DNA of 64,000 nucleotides from Undaria pinnatifida (Eukaryota; Sar; Phaeophyceae; Laminariales; Alariaceae). The notes beneath the pieces were generated by a model that did no database searches, was not told where the DNA came from, and was given only the letters and a program-made list of their open reading frames with translations. Positions 32,690 to 43,660 of the stretch are shown here, one piece after another (within the stretch, counting starts at the first letter, position 1; every line of letters starts with the position of its first letter). A program made the position numbers and the translations under genes. The stretch spans positions 4,240,229 through 4,304,228 of the forward strand of contig JABAKD010000018.1 in assembly GCA_012845835.1 (NCBI GenBank), written 5' to 3'.

Positions 32690-33376
32690 CTGCCTTCCGG
32701 CGTAGGTTTGCATTTTTCGCGTACCTTGGTGCCATGCACTTGGTCTGATTGCTCTAATGAACGTTGTGTTTCTTTCCTGCAGTTGCGATAGGATTTTTCC
32801 ACTTGATAAACATACGGAATTCGTCTCCCATTCTTCAGCGCTCGCGGCGCATGCCATGCCGTCCGAATCCTTCTCCGGATTCAGCCAAGGTCTGGCTACT
32901 ACCTTTGCCAATTGAGCTTTCCTTATATATTACGTTTCAGCCACGGTTTATTTATTTTTTCAACCGCTGTTTTCTTTCTATTTTTTTCCCGTCTATTTCT
33001 CGCCTATCCACAACCTCCTTATTTGGGTTTTGTTTCGTATTTCCAATTCCTCTATGCAGTGCACCGACACCTACCTTCACAAACGCTGCGCGCAAAACCA
33101 CTCCCGACAAAACCCACCATTTTTAATGACATGTTTCAAATACATGTAGCACCTCAACCTCTTGGTACCGTCCATTACCTTCCCCTTCTCTCAGTCACAT
33201 CCTTTTTGCGCAACTGTTTCGGAGGGCGGGGCCGCCGATAGGCGGCCCCGCCCAATCCTTGTAGATGCTATTACGATGGTTGACGCCGGTGTTACCCAGA
33301 GAGAGATGTTGCCTGTGGGGTCGGTCAACATTATTTACTGCTGCTGTGCCCTTGAAGCTCGGAATTTGAAAACAGC
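32690..33376. other. Intergenic with a GC-rich hairpin
   Basis: A perfect 13-bp inverted repeat (33224-33236 and 33241-33253, gggcggggccgcc, loop gata) is present. No gene is recognised. Confidence 0.5.
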
Positions 33377-33386
33377 GTACCAGGTA

Positions 33387-33695
33387 CTTTTTTTTTTTCT
33401 CACACTCTTACTTTCCAGATTCTGGACAAGCCGTGGTCACAGGTGTCGTCCCTTGTACCCCCCGGTTCTTGCCTTCAATTTTTATCGCGCATAGGGTTCA
33501 GCGATCCCACTGCTCGTCGATTTCCCATCGATTGTTGTTGCTAACTCACGCTCTCGCGCTTTCCGCAAGTAAAATTGTGGTCAAGAAAAAGTCTCCACTA
33601 ATTTATACGAGTATGCACTCGGCGGGGCTCGAACTCACGAAACTGACCTATACCAGGCTCGAGGATAACCTGATACGCCACCGGGGCGACCGGCT
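33387..33695 (-). mobile_element. tRNA-derived SINE, family A
   Basis: Full reversed copy: poly-T 33387-33396, tggacaagccgtggtcac, body, B box (gctcgaactcac) and head ending ccaccggggcgaccgg. A TACCAGGTA 9-mer lies directly against the tail (33378-33386). Confidence 0.75.
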
Positions 33696-34010
33696 CAGGT
33701 ATATAGTCTATATGGTCGATTATTATTTTAGATTATTTACTGCTGTATCATCGACTGCTGGCGCACACGACGTTTGTCAAGATGATCCCTATTATTTTGG
33801 ATTACTGCTGTATCACCGATTAGCATGCCACGCGTTGACCGGTCCTCGGAAAAGAGTCTGCCCAGGAATTCAAAATCCACAATCGTCGCCAATTCCCGCT
33901 TGTTTCTCCTACCCCCCGCAGTACGCTTTCACGACCAGGTAGGGGACGGATAAGGAAGGGCGAGGGGCGTTGGAGCCGCCCTTGAACTAAGTGGTTTGAC
34001 CGAGAAATCC

Positions 34011-34545
34011 TATAGCACTACCCACCGAGCTACTCAAATCACTTGACTCAGTAGCTCAGTGGGTAGTGCTATATGTGTTGTCGAGTTGGTAAACTGATTC
34101 TCATCGGCTTTTTAACGGGGATCTCCGGGGCTCTCCCCTCGCCACTGAATACAGGAGTAGTAGTACTCAGGAGCAAACTACTACCAGAATGACCATAATG
34201 TCTTCAGCGCGCACGCTTGAAAAAGACAAATATGAAGTCGGTGAGAATCCGCACTCACGACACATAGCACTACCCACTGTCACGTGACTCAGTAACTTGG
34301 GTCAGTGCTATAAAACCAACCAATTACATGTTGTCGAGTTCGTTAATTAATATCACCGACTTCGTAACAGGGATCTCCGGGGCTATCCCCTCTCCACGTA
34401 CTGCACCCAGGAGAACACTGTCATAACCATTCATAATGTCTCCAGCGCACCCTCCTGAATACCAAATATGATCTCGGTGAGAATCGAACTCACGCCACAT
34501 CCTGTTGGTTATATAGCACTATACCCACTGAGCCGAAAGGTAACG
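34011..34545 (-). mobile_element. Third tRNA-derived SINE family, two copies in tandem
   Basis: On the minus strand 34540-34474 reads a tRNA-like head: ggctcagtgggtatagtgct (A box) and gagttcgattctcaccgag (B box). The body (gagacattatgaatggt, gataaccccgg-type segment) runs to about 34330. A second copy occupies about 34312-34075. Between units the A-box region forms inverted repeats: arms 34011-34034 and 34050-34073 (tatagcactacccac / gtgggtagtgctata) and a weaker one at 34264-34311. Confidence 0.6.
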
Positions 34546-34679
34546 GCACACAGCAGTAGTAGTAGCTGCGATAGGGCAAGCGCTTCGAGGCGGCCATGAA
34601 AAAGGCGTCGTCGGGAAGAAATTTATATGCCCATTTGGAAGTTATGCCAATTTGGAAATGTTGTCTCATGCTTTATTCG

Positions 34680-35945
34680 TTCAAGCTCTGCAGACGTCAA
34701 GATCCAACCAGCTGGAGAGTACCTCTTCAAAATAAAACATTTTAACAACTTCTCGCTCGTCTCGCTCGGCCCCCATCCTGGTTCACGTCGAGGTGCGGAA
34801 CGGGTAAGGCAGGGTGAGGGGCGTTGGATCCGCCCCCCGAAGACGGCGCTCGAACGAAGCGATTTGACCGAGAGATTCCAGTTTCGAGAATCCCATACTG
34901 AGGCCGAGACGGAAAAAACTCCTGGCCAAATCCCTGTCCTCTCAAAAGCACGAATCGTTATGTATGTAGATATATTAGGTCCTGACTTATGAAAACTTAC
35001 GCAGCTTGAAAATATTAGTATCAACCTTAAATTCATCGAACTCATACCTGGCGTTGTTAGAATAACTTTATATAATAGATAAAATGTGGATACCATTCCC
35101 TATTCCCTAGATTGTACCGCCTCCTTATCACTATAATCCTTCAAGATCATCCTGGCTCCTCGAGGCAGACTCTGAGGTGTTTCCTCATCGTTGACCCTCG
35201 AGCGTGGGGTTGAGCACATTGCCCACCTCGGTGTGTCTCCACACCTCCATCTGAGAAAGAGAACCCTGCGAAGGGACTACCGTCCCACAATTGGCGTCGA
35301 CTAAATTCGTCGAACGTACACGGGACGTTGTTAGAATAACTTTATATGATAGATTACATGACTAAAAGAAACAAAGAAAATAACTGCTGACAGAGGGTTG
35401 TTAGAATAACTTTATATAATACCTGGTAGATAAGATGAGGAAAAAAAAATAATAATTGTAATAACTACTGACTGACAGAGGGTCTTGGCTCGAGAATACC
35501 TCCTCAAAATACAACATTTTAGCAACTTCTCGCTTGTCTCGCTCAGCCTCCATCCTGGTTCACGTCGAGGTGTGGAACGGATAAGGCAGGGCGAGGGGCG
35601 TTGGAGCCGCCCCGCGAAGACGGCGCTCGAACGAAGCGATTTGACCGAGAAATTCCAGTTTCGAGAATCCCATACTGAGGCCGAGACGAAAAAAACTCCA
35701 GGCCAAATCCCCGTTCTCTCAGAAGCACGAATCATTTTGTATGTAGATATGTTAGGACTTAAGAAAACTTACTAAAAACGGACGAACGGTGTAGTACGCA
35801 TCTTGCAAAGATGAGTATCGACCCTAAGTTCGTCGAACTCACACATGACGCTGTTAGAATAACTTTATATAATACTGTAGATAATATGAGAAAAACAAAC
35901 AAACGAAATAACTACCAGGTACTGACAGAGGGTCTAGGAAAAAAG
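34680..35945 (+). repeat. Two large direct repeats of an unknown unit
   Basis: A block of about 250 bp is present at 34729-34982 and 35508-35756, with a shortened third piece at 33941-34010. The motif gttagaataactttatataa recurs four times (about 35058, 35334, 35400 and 35850). The block stays open on both strands in both copies. Plus-strand peptides SLVSLGPHPGSRRGAERVRQ and SLVSLSLHPGSRRGVERIRQ correspond. I cannot name the family. Confidence 0.6.
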
Positions 35946-36060
35946 GTACACTATACATTGAGTAGATGACTACGTCACATTCTTCACGTGATAATGGGAG
36001 GCAGAAGCCGCATGCCACGGTGTTTGATAGGGGGACACCATTTTTTTTCTGAGGTTCTTA

Positions 36061-36290
36061 CCGTATACTTGTACTACCTAAGAAACCACACCCCGGTGAT
36101 AACATTTTCGGTTTAAAAAAACTTATCACCGGGTGTGGTATCCTGTGGGGGTGTGTGGTATCTTGTGTACCCCGGGTGATAATTCGCTTCCTCGTTTGAA
36201 ATGCCAAAAATATCACCGCGGTGTGGTTTTCTGTGGGGGGTGTCGTTGCTTACGCGGGTGTGGTTTCTTATGTAGTACCAGGGTATACGG
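36061..36290. mobile_element. 230-bp MITE with TA duplication
   Basis: Inverted ends CCGTATAC ... GTATACGG flanked by TA, with arms imperfectly paired for about 33 bp (each side includes aagaaaccacacc / ggtgtggtttctt). The interior repeats ggtgtggt and ggtgata motifs. The size and TA flanks fit a Tc1/mariner-type MITE with no coding capacity. Confidence 0.75.
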
Positions 36291-36767
36291 TAAGCACTTA
36301 CTATTACTCACCCAAAATCCTTCTCTATACTAATTTCAAGTAATATTGTCACCAAAAAAGGTTTACAGTAGTGACGGCGCATGCGATGGTGGAGGGCGTG
36401 CACCGTTTTTTCGCAGAGGCTCCAAACCGCTTGAGGAGCTCTGTGCTATTGATAGTATACTATAAATACCTCACGCAAAAAAATGATTTTGAGAGCAAAA
36501 TAAAGTTCAGCCTGGCGAACAATCATGGCCTTGCGCATGAAACGAAAACTACTTACTGCTGTTTCGGTAGTACAGCAGTAGTGGGTCACCCGATTTCCGT
36601 TGTTTTTTCCGCACCTGTACGTAGAGCAGCAGAGAGCAGAGAGCCGACAACGGAGAGCAGAACGCAGGGAGCGGAGAGGAGGGGTCGTGAGTGTTACAGA
36701 ACACCCACCTGTTAACAGTTCGAAACAGAGTGGCAAGAAAGGCAGGCTGATGAAATAGTTACAGCGC

Positions 36768-36960
36768 ATTTCGATGGGATTCGTCGAGGGAAGAAATAGC
36801 TGAAGCCTTCTCGCGATAAGAATGAAGATGCGTACGGTGGAGGGGAGGGGGGAGAAGAGCCTGCTTACGTGGTGACCCCGGGTCTGAGTTCCGTGTAGGG
36901 AGAAAAGGAGAAATAAACGTGGGAAAATAATAAAAGGGATGAGCAACAACGAAAAAAAGT
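36768..36960 (+). repeat. SINE family B body
   Basis: Contains attcgtcgagggaaga, ccttctcgcgataagaatga, gcctgctt and tgaccccgggtctgagttcc with the purine-rich end. Confidence 0.55.
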
Positions 36961-37004
36961 GCAGGACGTGTACGTAAGATTTTGGGGAGGAATAAAAAAA
37001 ACGA

Positions 37005-37250
37005 GCTGCCCGATGAACAATCCAATGGCCTTGTACTGTTTATAGTCTAGTTAGACAACCAAAAATGTTGCCAGAAATAACGTTTTTCTGACGAGTCTTC
37101 GATAAGGAACTCCGTATTTTCGCCCCAAAAATGATTTGGTGGGGAAACAGAATAATTGCTGCACGATGAACGATCCCATGGCCTCGGTGTGCAACGAAAA
37201 ATGTTGCCAAAAGTCACGATTTCCGACGATTCTGCGCTAAGGGCCCCCGT
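37005..37250 (+). repeat. Direct repeat of about 95 bp, two copies
   Basis: 37005-37105 and 37157-37245 share gatgaac.atcc.atggcct, aaaaatgttgcca and a ttc.gacga.tct.cg.taagg block. Confidence 0.6.
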
Positions 37251-37279
37251 TGTGCAGAACACTTACTGTTCCTCTATAT

Positions 37280-37495
37280 TATAAAAATTAAAATACACTC
37301 CAGCTGTGAGATCGAATATTTTGTCGAAACTCATCTTTGCAAGCTGTGTGTGATACTCCGATCGCGCGTATTACGGGTTGTGTGTCCTCATTAAGGATAT
37401 AGGTCGGCGACTCCCCTTTCCACTTACAGTGTAGCTATCAGGGTCAACAGGGTGATGGTAGGGAGTCTGTGCGCGGAAACTGTAAGAGTCCTCTA
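37280..37495 (-). repeat. Family C repeat, reversed
   Basis: Begins AT-rich at the left, contains the conserved core in reverse, and extends to the gtgcgcggaaactg motif. Confidence 0.6.
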
Positions 37496-37519
37496 TATAT
37501 AATGTCATGTTTTTCTCTC

Positions 37520-37625
37520 TTTTTTATCCTTGGGCGGACGGGTCAAACATAGCTCAAGCCCACCAGACTTGTACGCATCTTCGTAAATGTCGTGTGTCGG
37601 TTTAACTCAATTGTATTCGAAATCC
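37520..37625 (-). repeat. Family F 3' fragment, reversed
   Basis: Matches the end of family F in reverse (tatccttgggcggacggg ... gtcgtgtgtcggtttaactc), diverged. Confidence 0.4.
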
Positions 37626-37706
37626 AGCGCGAGGCTGTCCCTACCGTTGATCAGCTTTACCTACTCCACCAGCGCAGGCTGCCGGTGCATACGGATGCGT
37701 GAGAAT

Positions 37707-38079
37707 TAAGGACTTAGTGGTATTAGTCCGTTCGACCACTTGCAAAAGGTTAACCAATAGCTTACCCAAACTAAGCCTTATAACACTCCCCCCCCCTGAA
37801 ACGGCGGGATAGCAGGTCGGCCGGATATACGGCGGACCTGTCAATATCCAAGCCGTTTCATTTCCTGGGGATACGAGGGAGAGTATTTTTTTTTCACGTT
37901 CGACACAGGGAAAATCTGAAAAGTTTATTATTGTGGATGGTGGGGACCGAACCCACGACCCCAAAAACCCATATGGTCTGTCGACGACGCCATTTGCTGA
38001 GGGCTTAGTGGGGTATTACTCCGATTGACCACTTGCAAAAGGTTAACCAACATCTTACCCAAACTAAGCCTTATAACGT
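37707..38079. repeat. Short element with 75-bp direct terminal repeats
   Basis: Direct repeats at 37707-37785 and 38005-38079 share gaccacttgcaaaaggttaa and cttacccaaactaagcctta. The 220-bp interior has a minus-strand tRNA-like B box (gtgggttcggtccccacc). This could be a miniature LTR-type element (TRIM) or a SINE flanked by a duplication. Confidence 0.45.
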
Positions 38080-38085
38080 GAGTGA

Positions 38086-38667
38086 GTGGATCCCTGGGGA
38101 TCCGGTGCGGTGGGGATGGCCACCCGGAGAGTCATCCTTCCGGGTAGTGTGGGACTTGCTCAAGCACACCCACTAGCAAAACCCCCGGCCATGAGAGAAC
38201 AGCAAACAACCTTCCGCCGAACTTGGTCCAGTTACGGCCCACCCTACGTACCCATCCGGGCATTGGTTCTCGATACCACTGTTATGGTAGCATGCGTGAT
38301 GGCTGCGCTTATTTTGGGGGGGGGGCTACGACGACGACGGCAGTATTAACACGGACCGCATGTTTTGTGCTGATTTCTTTTTCACTACACTACAGCAGTG
38401 TGCTACTGCCATGTACATGATACGGTGGACGCTGCAACTGCCGTACCTGCTACGCCTCGTACTGCCGTTGCTGTTTTATTTTTTCGCATGGTCCGTACGG
38501 GATGTTTTTGTACGGCTACGTACCGCTGTAATGTTCCGTGTTGTTGATAGATACCTGCTCGTACACTACCGTGATGCTGCTGCTGTGCATGCTTGGCCCG
38601 TACGGGGTATTGTATGCCAGGCGTTATTTCCTGGAGAGTTACGTCTTGTGATGTGTCCGGTGAGATA
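38086..38667. other. Intergenic, nothing recognised
   Basis: No gene or known repeat was identified. Confidence 0.3.
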
Positions 38668-38806
38668 TATATGACCTATATCCTTAATGAGGACACACAA
38701 CTCGTAATGCGCGCGATCGGAGTATCACACACAGCTTGCAAAGATGAGTTTCGACGAAATCTTCGATCTCACAGCTGGAGTGTATTTTCATTTTTTATAA
38801 TATATG
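38668..38806 (+). repeat. Family C repeat, 3' half
   Basis: Almost identical to 6830-6960, from the ctatatccttaatgaggaca motif through to tttttataatatat. The SINE A copy begins 8 bp later. Confidence 0.6.
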
Positions 38807-38813
38807 ATAACCG

Positions 38814-39120
38814 GTCGCCCCGGTGGCGTATCGGGTTATCCTTGAGCCTGGTATAGGGTCAGTTTCGTGAGTTCGAATCCCCCGAGTGCATACGCGTGTA
38901 AATTCGTGGGGACTTTTCTTGTGCACAAATTGACTTGCGGAAAGCGCGAGAGCGTGAGTTATTAATACCAAAAACAGTCGGTGAAAAATTGGCGAGCAGT
39001 GGGATTGCTGAACCCTGTGCGCGACAAAAATTGAAGGCAAGAACCGGGGGGAGAAGGGACGACACCTGTGACGACGGCCTTTGTCCAGAAGCTGGAAAGT
39101 AGAGGTATGCGAAAAAAAAA
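38814..39120 (+). mobile_element. tRNA-derived SINE, family A
   Basis: Complete: tcgccccggtgg, B box gagttcgaatccccc, body, G run, cttttgtccagaagctgg-type end and poly-A (39110-39121). A fragment related to the family D head (39135-39205) follows. Confidence 0.8.
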
Positions 39121-39129
39121 AACGGTGTT

Positions 39130-39785
39130 TCTGGCTCACATTAACTCTTGTCAAACATCTATTAATAGCGTCCGTGGTCACACAAAGGTGCTGGAGCCCT
39201 TGCGTACCACGTACCAGGTATGATATATATAATACTACCGTGAGGCGGCGTGTCGGGGTGCACCTGGTGCAAGGTCTCCTACAAAGAAAAATCTTGACAC
39301 ATACAAAAAATGCCAGGTAAGGATGAACTTTTACGCTCAGTGGAGACGATCTTGTTTTGTGTGTTTTACGGTAAGGCTTGCGTAGTCCACACTCAACCTA
39401 CCCTTCGTGCATCCGTATGATATGTATGTACGTGTGTACATATGTATGTTACCCTGGGTAGATACAGCAGTATCAATGTGTGGACGAGCGTCGAGTATGA
39501 AACATGGGGTATTTATTTTTGTTGCCCAGCGTTATGCCACGTAGTTTCATGTACCTGGTATCAATCATGCCAGTGCCAGTGGCATCACGCTGTACGAGGT
39601 ACATGCGGTATCATAATTAACCCCCTCATGCCTGTCCTGCGTTTTGCCCCTTGTCTGTATCTGTGCACATATCACCGACTTCTACTGCTGCTGTAATTCC
39701 TGTGTGATACCAGATAGTGTGTGCTGCATGTATGCTGGTATAGTCTTCGAACCTCCTCCGCTGTATTACACGTTAGTTGCTGTTG
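39130..39785. other. Intergenic with a family D-like fragment
   Basis: Positions 39135-39205 (ctcacattaactcttgtcaa, gtccgtggtcacacaaaggt) recur at 57603-57665. 9-mers lie at 39212 and 39552. Confidence 0.4.
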
Positions 39786-40106
39786 TTGTTGTCACATTAA
39801 CTCGCATAATCAAGTCCGTGGTCACAGGACAGGCTCCAGTATGGTACACGGTGGATTTTCGCAGAATTCTGCATGCTGCTGTGTGCTTTTTTTGTAGTAT
39901 TCCTTTTAGTACTAACATTGTTAAATTTAGTTGTTTTGGGGCTTCAGAGGGAAAAATGGACGAACAAAACACGCATATATCATATAGCTGCCGCAATTCT
40001 TGCCCCCGCCAGAAAATGTAAATCACTAGAACACCCCGTGTCCATCCTGGTTCTTCATTGCTGGGATATGTTATCGTACCAGTACGACGTATGTGGTCAC
40101 ATGTTT

Positions 40107-40290
40107 CTTTTTTTTCCATCCCATCTATTATCCTCGCGCTACTCTCGCACTCCCTCCCAGTAGTAACTCAGATCCGGGGTCGCACAGCGGGCCCTCCTCC
40201 CCCATCCTCCCCATGGCACGTGCCTTCGTTTTTTTATCGCGAAAAGAAGTCAGCTTTTCCTTCCCTCGTCGACTCGCGTCGAATTGTGGA
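40107..40290 (-). mobile_element. SINE family B, reversed
   Basis: Minus-strand body from tcgacgcgagtcgacgaggg through ctgagttactactgggaggg to a purine-rich and A-rich tail. Very close to the copy at 29868. Confidence 0.6.
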
Positions 40291-40299
40291 ACAGATAAT

Positions 40300-40878
40300 A
40301 AACCAAAAACAAACATAGTAAATCGCAAATGAACAGAGGAAATAAAAAAAAGTGTCGGGCGTACCTGGGTACGAATACGAGCACGGCGAAAAAACAAGCC
40401 ACAGAAGAAACTAGAAAAACCAAACAATAAATTATATAGAAAAAACAATTCAGAAGGACTCCTGCAGTGGGGGGCATAAACAGGCGAAACAATGCAGGAA
40501 GATGCAAGGAAGCCAGGCGAAACAAACAAGCCCTCTCTCTCTCGCGGATGTCCTCTCCCTCTCGTATGCCGCGTACCGTAGGCTCTGGCTGGAATAAGAA
40601 TGTGATGCATCACTACCCGCACGAAGAAGGAGGAAAGGAGAGGCAGACGGAGAGAGAACGAAAGAATATAAGAGAGAAGTCGTAAGGCCAAGCAAAAACA
40701 AACAAATTGTGTTCTTATTCCGGAGGGGAAGCGCGAGCAGCGTAGTTTTCCGGCTCTCTGGTACCTAGACGAGCGGAGAAGCTAGCCACACGGCCTGCCA
40801 CGTTCTATTCCCGTCGACAGCGGCCTTCGACTTCAGTGCTACCCCCCGCCGATTCCAGTGCAACCGCCGTCGCCCTCG

Positions 40879-40911
<33 letters not shown>

Positions 40912-41060
40912 GAAGACCGAAAGTCAAACCAAGCCGAACAGACAGAAACAACAAAAACTCGGCCATCAAAATATTTAGCACAGATTATAGGTGTTATTAG
41001 TAGTCACACAGCAAGCTGGTGCCTTGCTACACGATCTGCCTGTTCTGTTCTGCTCATCGT
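40300..41060. other. Intergenic with a poly-C tract
   Basis: Poly-C run 40879-40899. No gene seen. Confidence 0.35.
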
Positions 41061-41066
41061 GGACGC

Positions 41067-41382
41067 CGATGTCGCCAGTGGTCGAGTAGTAAGCCGCACT
41101 AATGTTGAGATCGAGGTCGCAGGTTCGAATCTCGCAAGGGACTCCTTCTTAGACATCGACGGGCCGAACGCGCGAGACTGTGGGTTGGCGAAATTCGATG
41201 CAAATCGACGTGCATAAAGTGCCCAACAGTGGGAAGGCTGAAAAACCCGATGCGTGATAAAATTGAAGGAAAGCACCGGGGGGGGGGGGGGAAGGAAGAC
41301 GCCTGTGACCACGGCTTGTCCAGAAGGTCGCTGGGGGTAAATAAAACCTCGTACGAGTTGAGCTGGAGAGTAGAGGTGAAAA
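41067..41382 (+). mobile_element. SINE with a family A body but a different tRNA head
   Basis: The body matches SINE A (cccaacagtgggaaggctg, gataaaattgaagg, G run, gaccacggcttgtccagaag), but the head is different: gtcgccagtggtcgagtagt (A box) and gcaggttcgaatctcgc (B box). An added leucine- or serine-tRNA-like head is possible. The 3' part carries an extra gtaaataaaacctcg segment. Confidence 0.65.
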
Positions 41383-41386
41383 CAAG

Positions 41387-41590
41387 TATATACAACAACA
41401 GACAGCGGTATCAGCGCGGCTACTCTGTATGGAAGGAAATGTGAATATCGTACAAATCATACCATGATGATAAGTGTTCAAGTATAAATATATACAACAA
41501 CAGACAGCGGTATCAGCGCGGCTACTCTGTATGGAAGGAAATGTGAATATCGTATAAATCATACCATGATGATAAGTGTACAAGTATAAC
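41387..41590 (+). repeat. 102-bp tandem duplication
   Basis: Two head-to-tail copies with a 102-bp period and only a few differences (acaaat/ataaat; gttcaag/gtacaag). The near identity points to a recent event. Confidence 0.85.
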
Positions 41591-41734
41591 GTATGTGTAA
41601 CGCCAAGGTGATATTATCCCGCCTGATGTGGACGAGCTACGTTTTTTTTATGCACTGGACGTACAAGGCCACAATCTGTCGAGTCATACGATGCATGCCT
41701 TCCGTTATACCTGGTAGTATGGTATCTACTTTTT

Positions 41735-41860
41735 TTTTTTTTATCCTCCGGCGGATGGGGAAAAATAAAGCTTCACGAAGCTCACCACACTTCCACGTAT
41801 TTTCATACGCGTCGTGTGTCGATTTAACTCAGCTGCCTTATCTACTACAACGGTTGGCGT
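41735..41860 (-). repeat. Family F 3' fragment, reversed
   Basis: Reversed copy of the tccgccggaggataaaaaa end, with the cgtgtgtcgatttaactcag segment. Confidence 0.5.
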
Positions 41861-42382
41861 GTCGGTATGCTCCTGCATGTTCCGTGTTTTGTGTTTTGTG
41901 TTTCGAGTTTTGGTCGTCTTTCTCGGGCCAAATTGTTTGTTTGTGGTTTTGTTTCCAGCTGCGAGGAAAATTATTGGAAAATGTTCAGTGCAGAGCTCTC
42001 GAGCGAGCTCGCAAGGCCGCAAAAAGAAAGCAACAAAAACGTACGATTATATGATATGTACCAGGTGCAATACGTGCATATGAATGCAGGAGAATTATCT
42101 CTTTCCTTGAGGGGAGGGGGGGGGGGGGGGGTAACCACTCTGTCTGCTGTTTATATTACCAGGTACTGGTATGTTTTTTGTGAGCTTTTCTTTTGAACTC
42201 ATCTCAGCTCGTATCATAGTCGTGGGCTTGTATCATACACTGACTGGTGGGCTACCGGTACGTTCGCCCACCTGGCAGAATTTGCAAATGCAAAAAAAAA
42301 AACCTACAAACATGCATGTTTTCACTTATGTCGTATAAACCCACGACGTCGATAAATTTTGAAAAATATCTAACCACCATAA

Positions 42383-42580
42383 CGGAGCGCTTTATAGCAT
42401 GGGTAAGAAAGGGCTCAACTATTGTCGCGATCAAAAAGAAGGCGTGTATGGTAGTGGGGGAAGGGGAGAAGGGCCTGCGTTGTGACCCCTGATTGGAGTT
42501 ATGTCTAGGGCGGGAGAAGGGGAAAGGGAAAAGTGCGAAGATAGTGGATGGGATGGGCAAAAAAAACGAAGAAAACGGAC
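42383..42580 (+). mobile_element. SINE family B copy
   Basis: Contains gagcgctttatagcatgggt, tcgcgatcaaaaagaag, gggcctgcgttgtgacccc and the gaagatagtggatgggatgg end. Confidence 0.55.
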
Positions 42581-42589
42581 CAACCGTTC

Positions 42590-43110
42590 TGATAGTAACA
42601 CGACATGGTCAAGGGATGAGAGGTGAGGGCCGCTACAGAAATAAATCACTTTCCTTGTTATGTCACGGAGGAAATACTTCGAAGTGTACTATTAACTGGT
42701 GCTGTGAGTTAGCAGGATTTTCACGACTCATAACTAATCGGTAGGTGTCTTTAGACAACTAAGTGGCTTTAGTCGGCAAGTCGGCAAGTGAAGCCAACTG
42801 ATGGCCGAGGGGATCCCGGGGAAAAACACGGGAAACAGGGCAAAAAAATGCATCCCGCATCAAAAGAGTTGTCCTTCCTTCAAGTATGGAAAATTCAATA
42901 AGTCGGATAGTCGGCACCTGCGGAAAACGACTAATTATTAGTCAGACCAATAAACAGTAAGCGATTTCATTCGTACCGAATCACAGGTCTACTGCTGTTG
43001 ATATTAACCCTTTTTGGACCCATAAAAAACGATTAAAAAAACACGTACCTGGTACGGGGTAAAATGAAAACAAAAAAAAAAGCTCTACGAACAGCTGTGA
43101 GATTGAAGAA
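42590..43110. other. Intergenic, nothing recognised
   Basis: One 9-mer at 43046. No gene or known repeat. Confidence 0.3.
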
Positions 43111-43114
43111 TATA

Positions 43115-43345
43115 TTATAAAAATAAAATTACACGCCAGCTGTGAGATCGAAGAGTTCGTCGAAAGTCTTTTGCAAGCTGTGTGCGTGGTACTCCGATCG
43201 CGCGCATCTTCTGGGTTCTGGGTGTCTGTCTTCATTAAGGATATAGGTCGGCGACCCCTCCTAAAAGTACCTTGTACGAAGTTTAACAGGGTGATGTTCA
43301 TCAGTATGTGCACGGAAACTATACAGCCCGTTTTTGAGGGGGGGG
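43115..43345 (-). repeat. Family C repeat, reversed
   Basis: Same order as 37280-37495, with moderate divergence. Confidence 0.55.
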
Positions 43346-43484
43346 AGATTTGGATGGCTGTGGAATGCACCAGCTTATTATGTATATCCTGTAGTAGTAT
43401 ACTAATAGTAGTAGTGAATGGTGAGGGAAGGGGTTTTAGGGGGGGTGAATGGCAGGGTGGGTGGGGGGGGGGGGGGTGTAGTCA

Positions 43485-43660
43485 GTTTGTGCATGGCCGC
43501 AGTCAAGTATGAGCATAGACCCTCGCATCCCTACTATGCCGGGACGGAGCACGTCGGGTTTTCACCAACCAGGCAGACATTGCTTGCACCAAGCGCGAAG
43601 CGCCGTGAGGTGTTCAGCGGGTCGCATGAAGGGTGAACTGTATCCTTCCAAGAACCCCTC
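43485..43660 (-). repeat. Family H repeat, reversed
   Basis: Reverse of 47995-48190: shares gggacggagcacgtcgggtt, aggcagacattgcttg and gcgaagcgccgtgaggtg. It follows a G-run region (43440-43480). Confidence 0.6.

Noticed and set aside
34020-34075. Genuine tRNA gene (tagctcagtgggtagtgct)
   Set aside because: The A-box match is half of an inverted repeat with no anticodon arm or B box at the right distance. It belongs to a SINE.
41387-41590. Possible CRISPR-like repeats
   Set aside because: Only two 102-bp units with no spacer. The window is eukaryotic.
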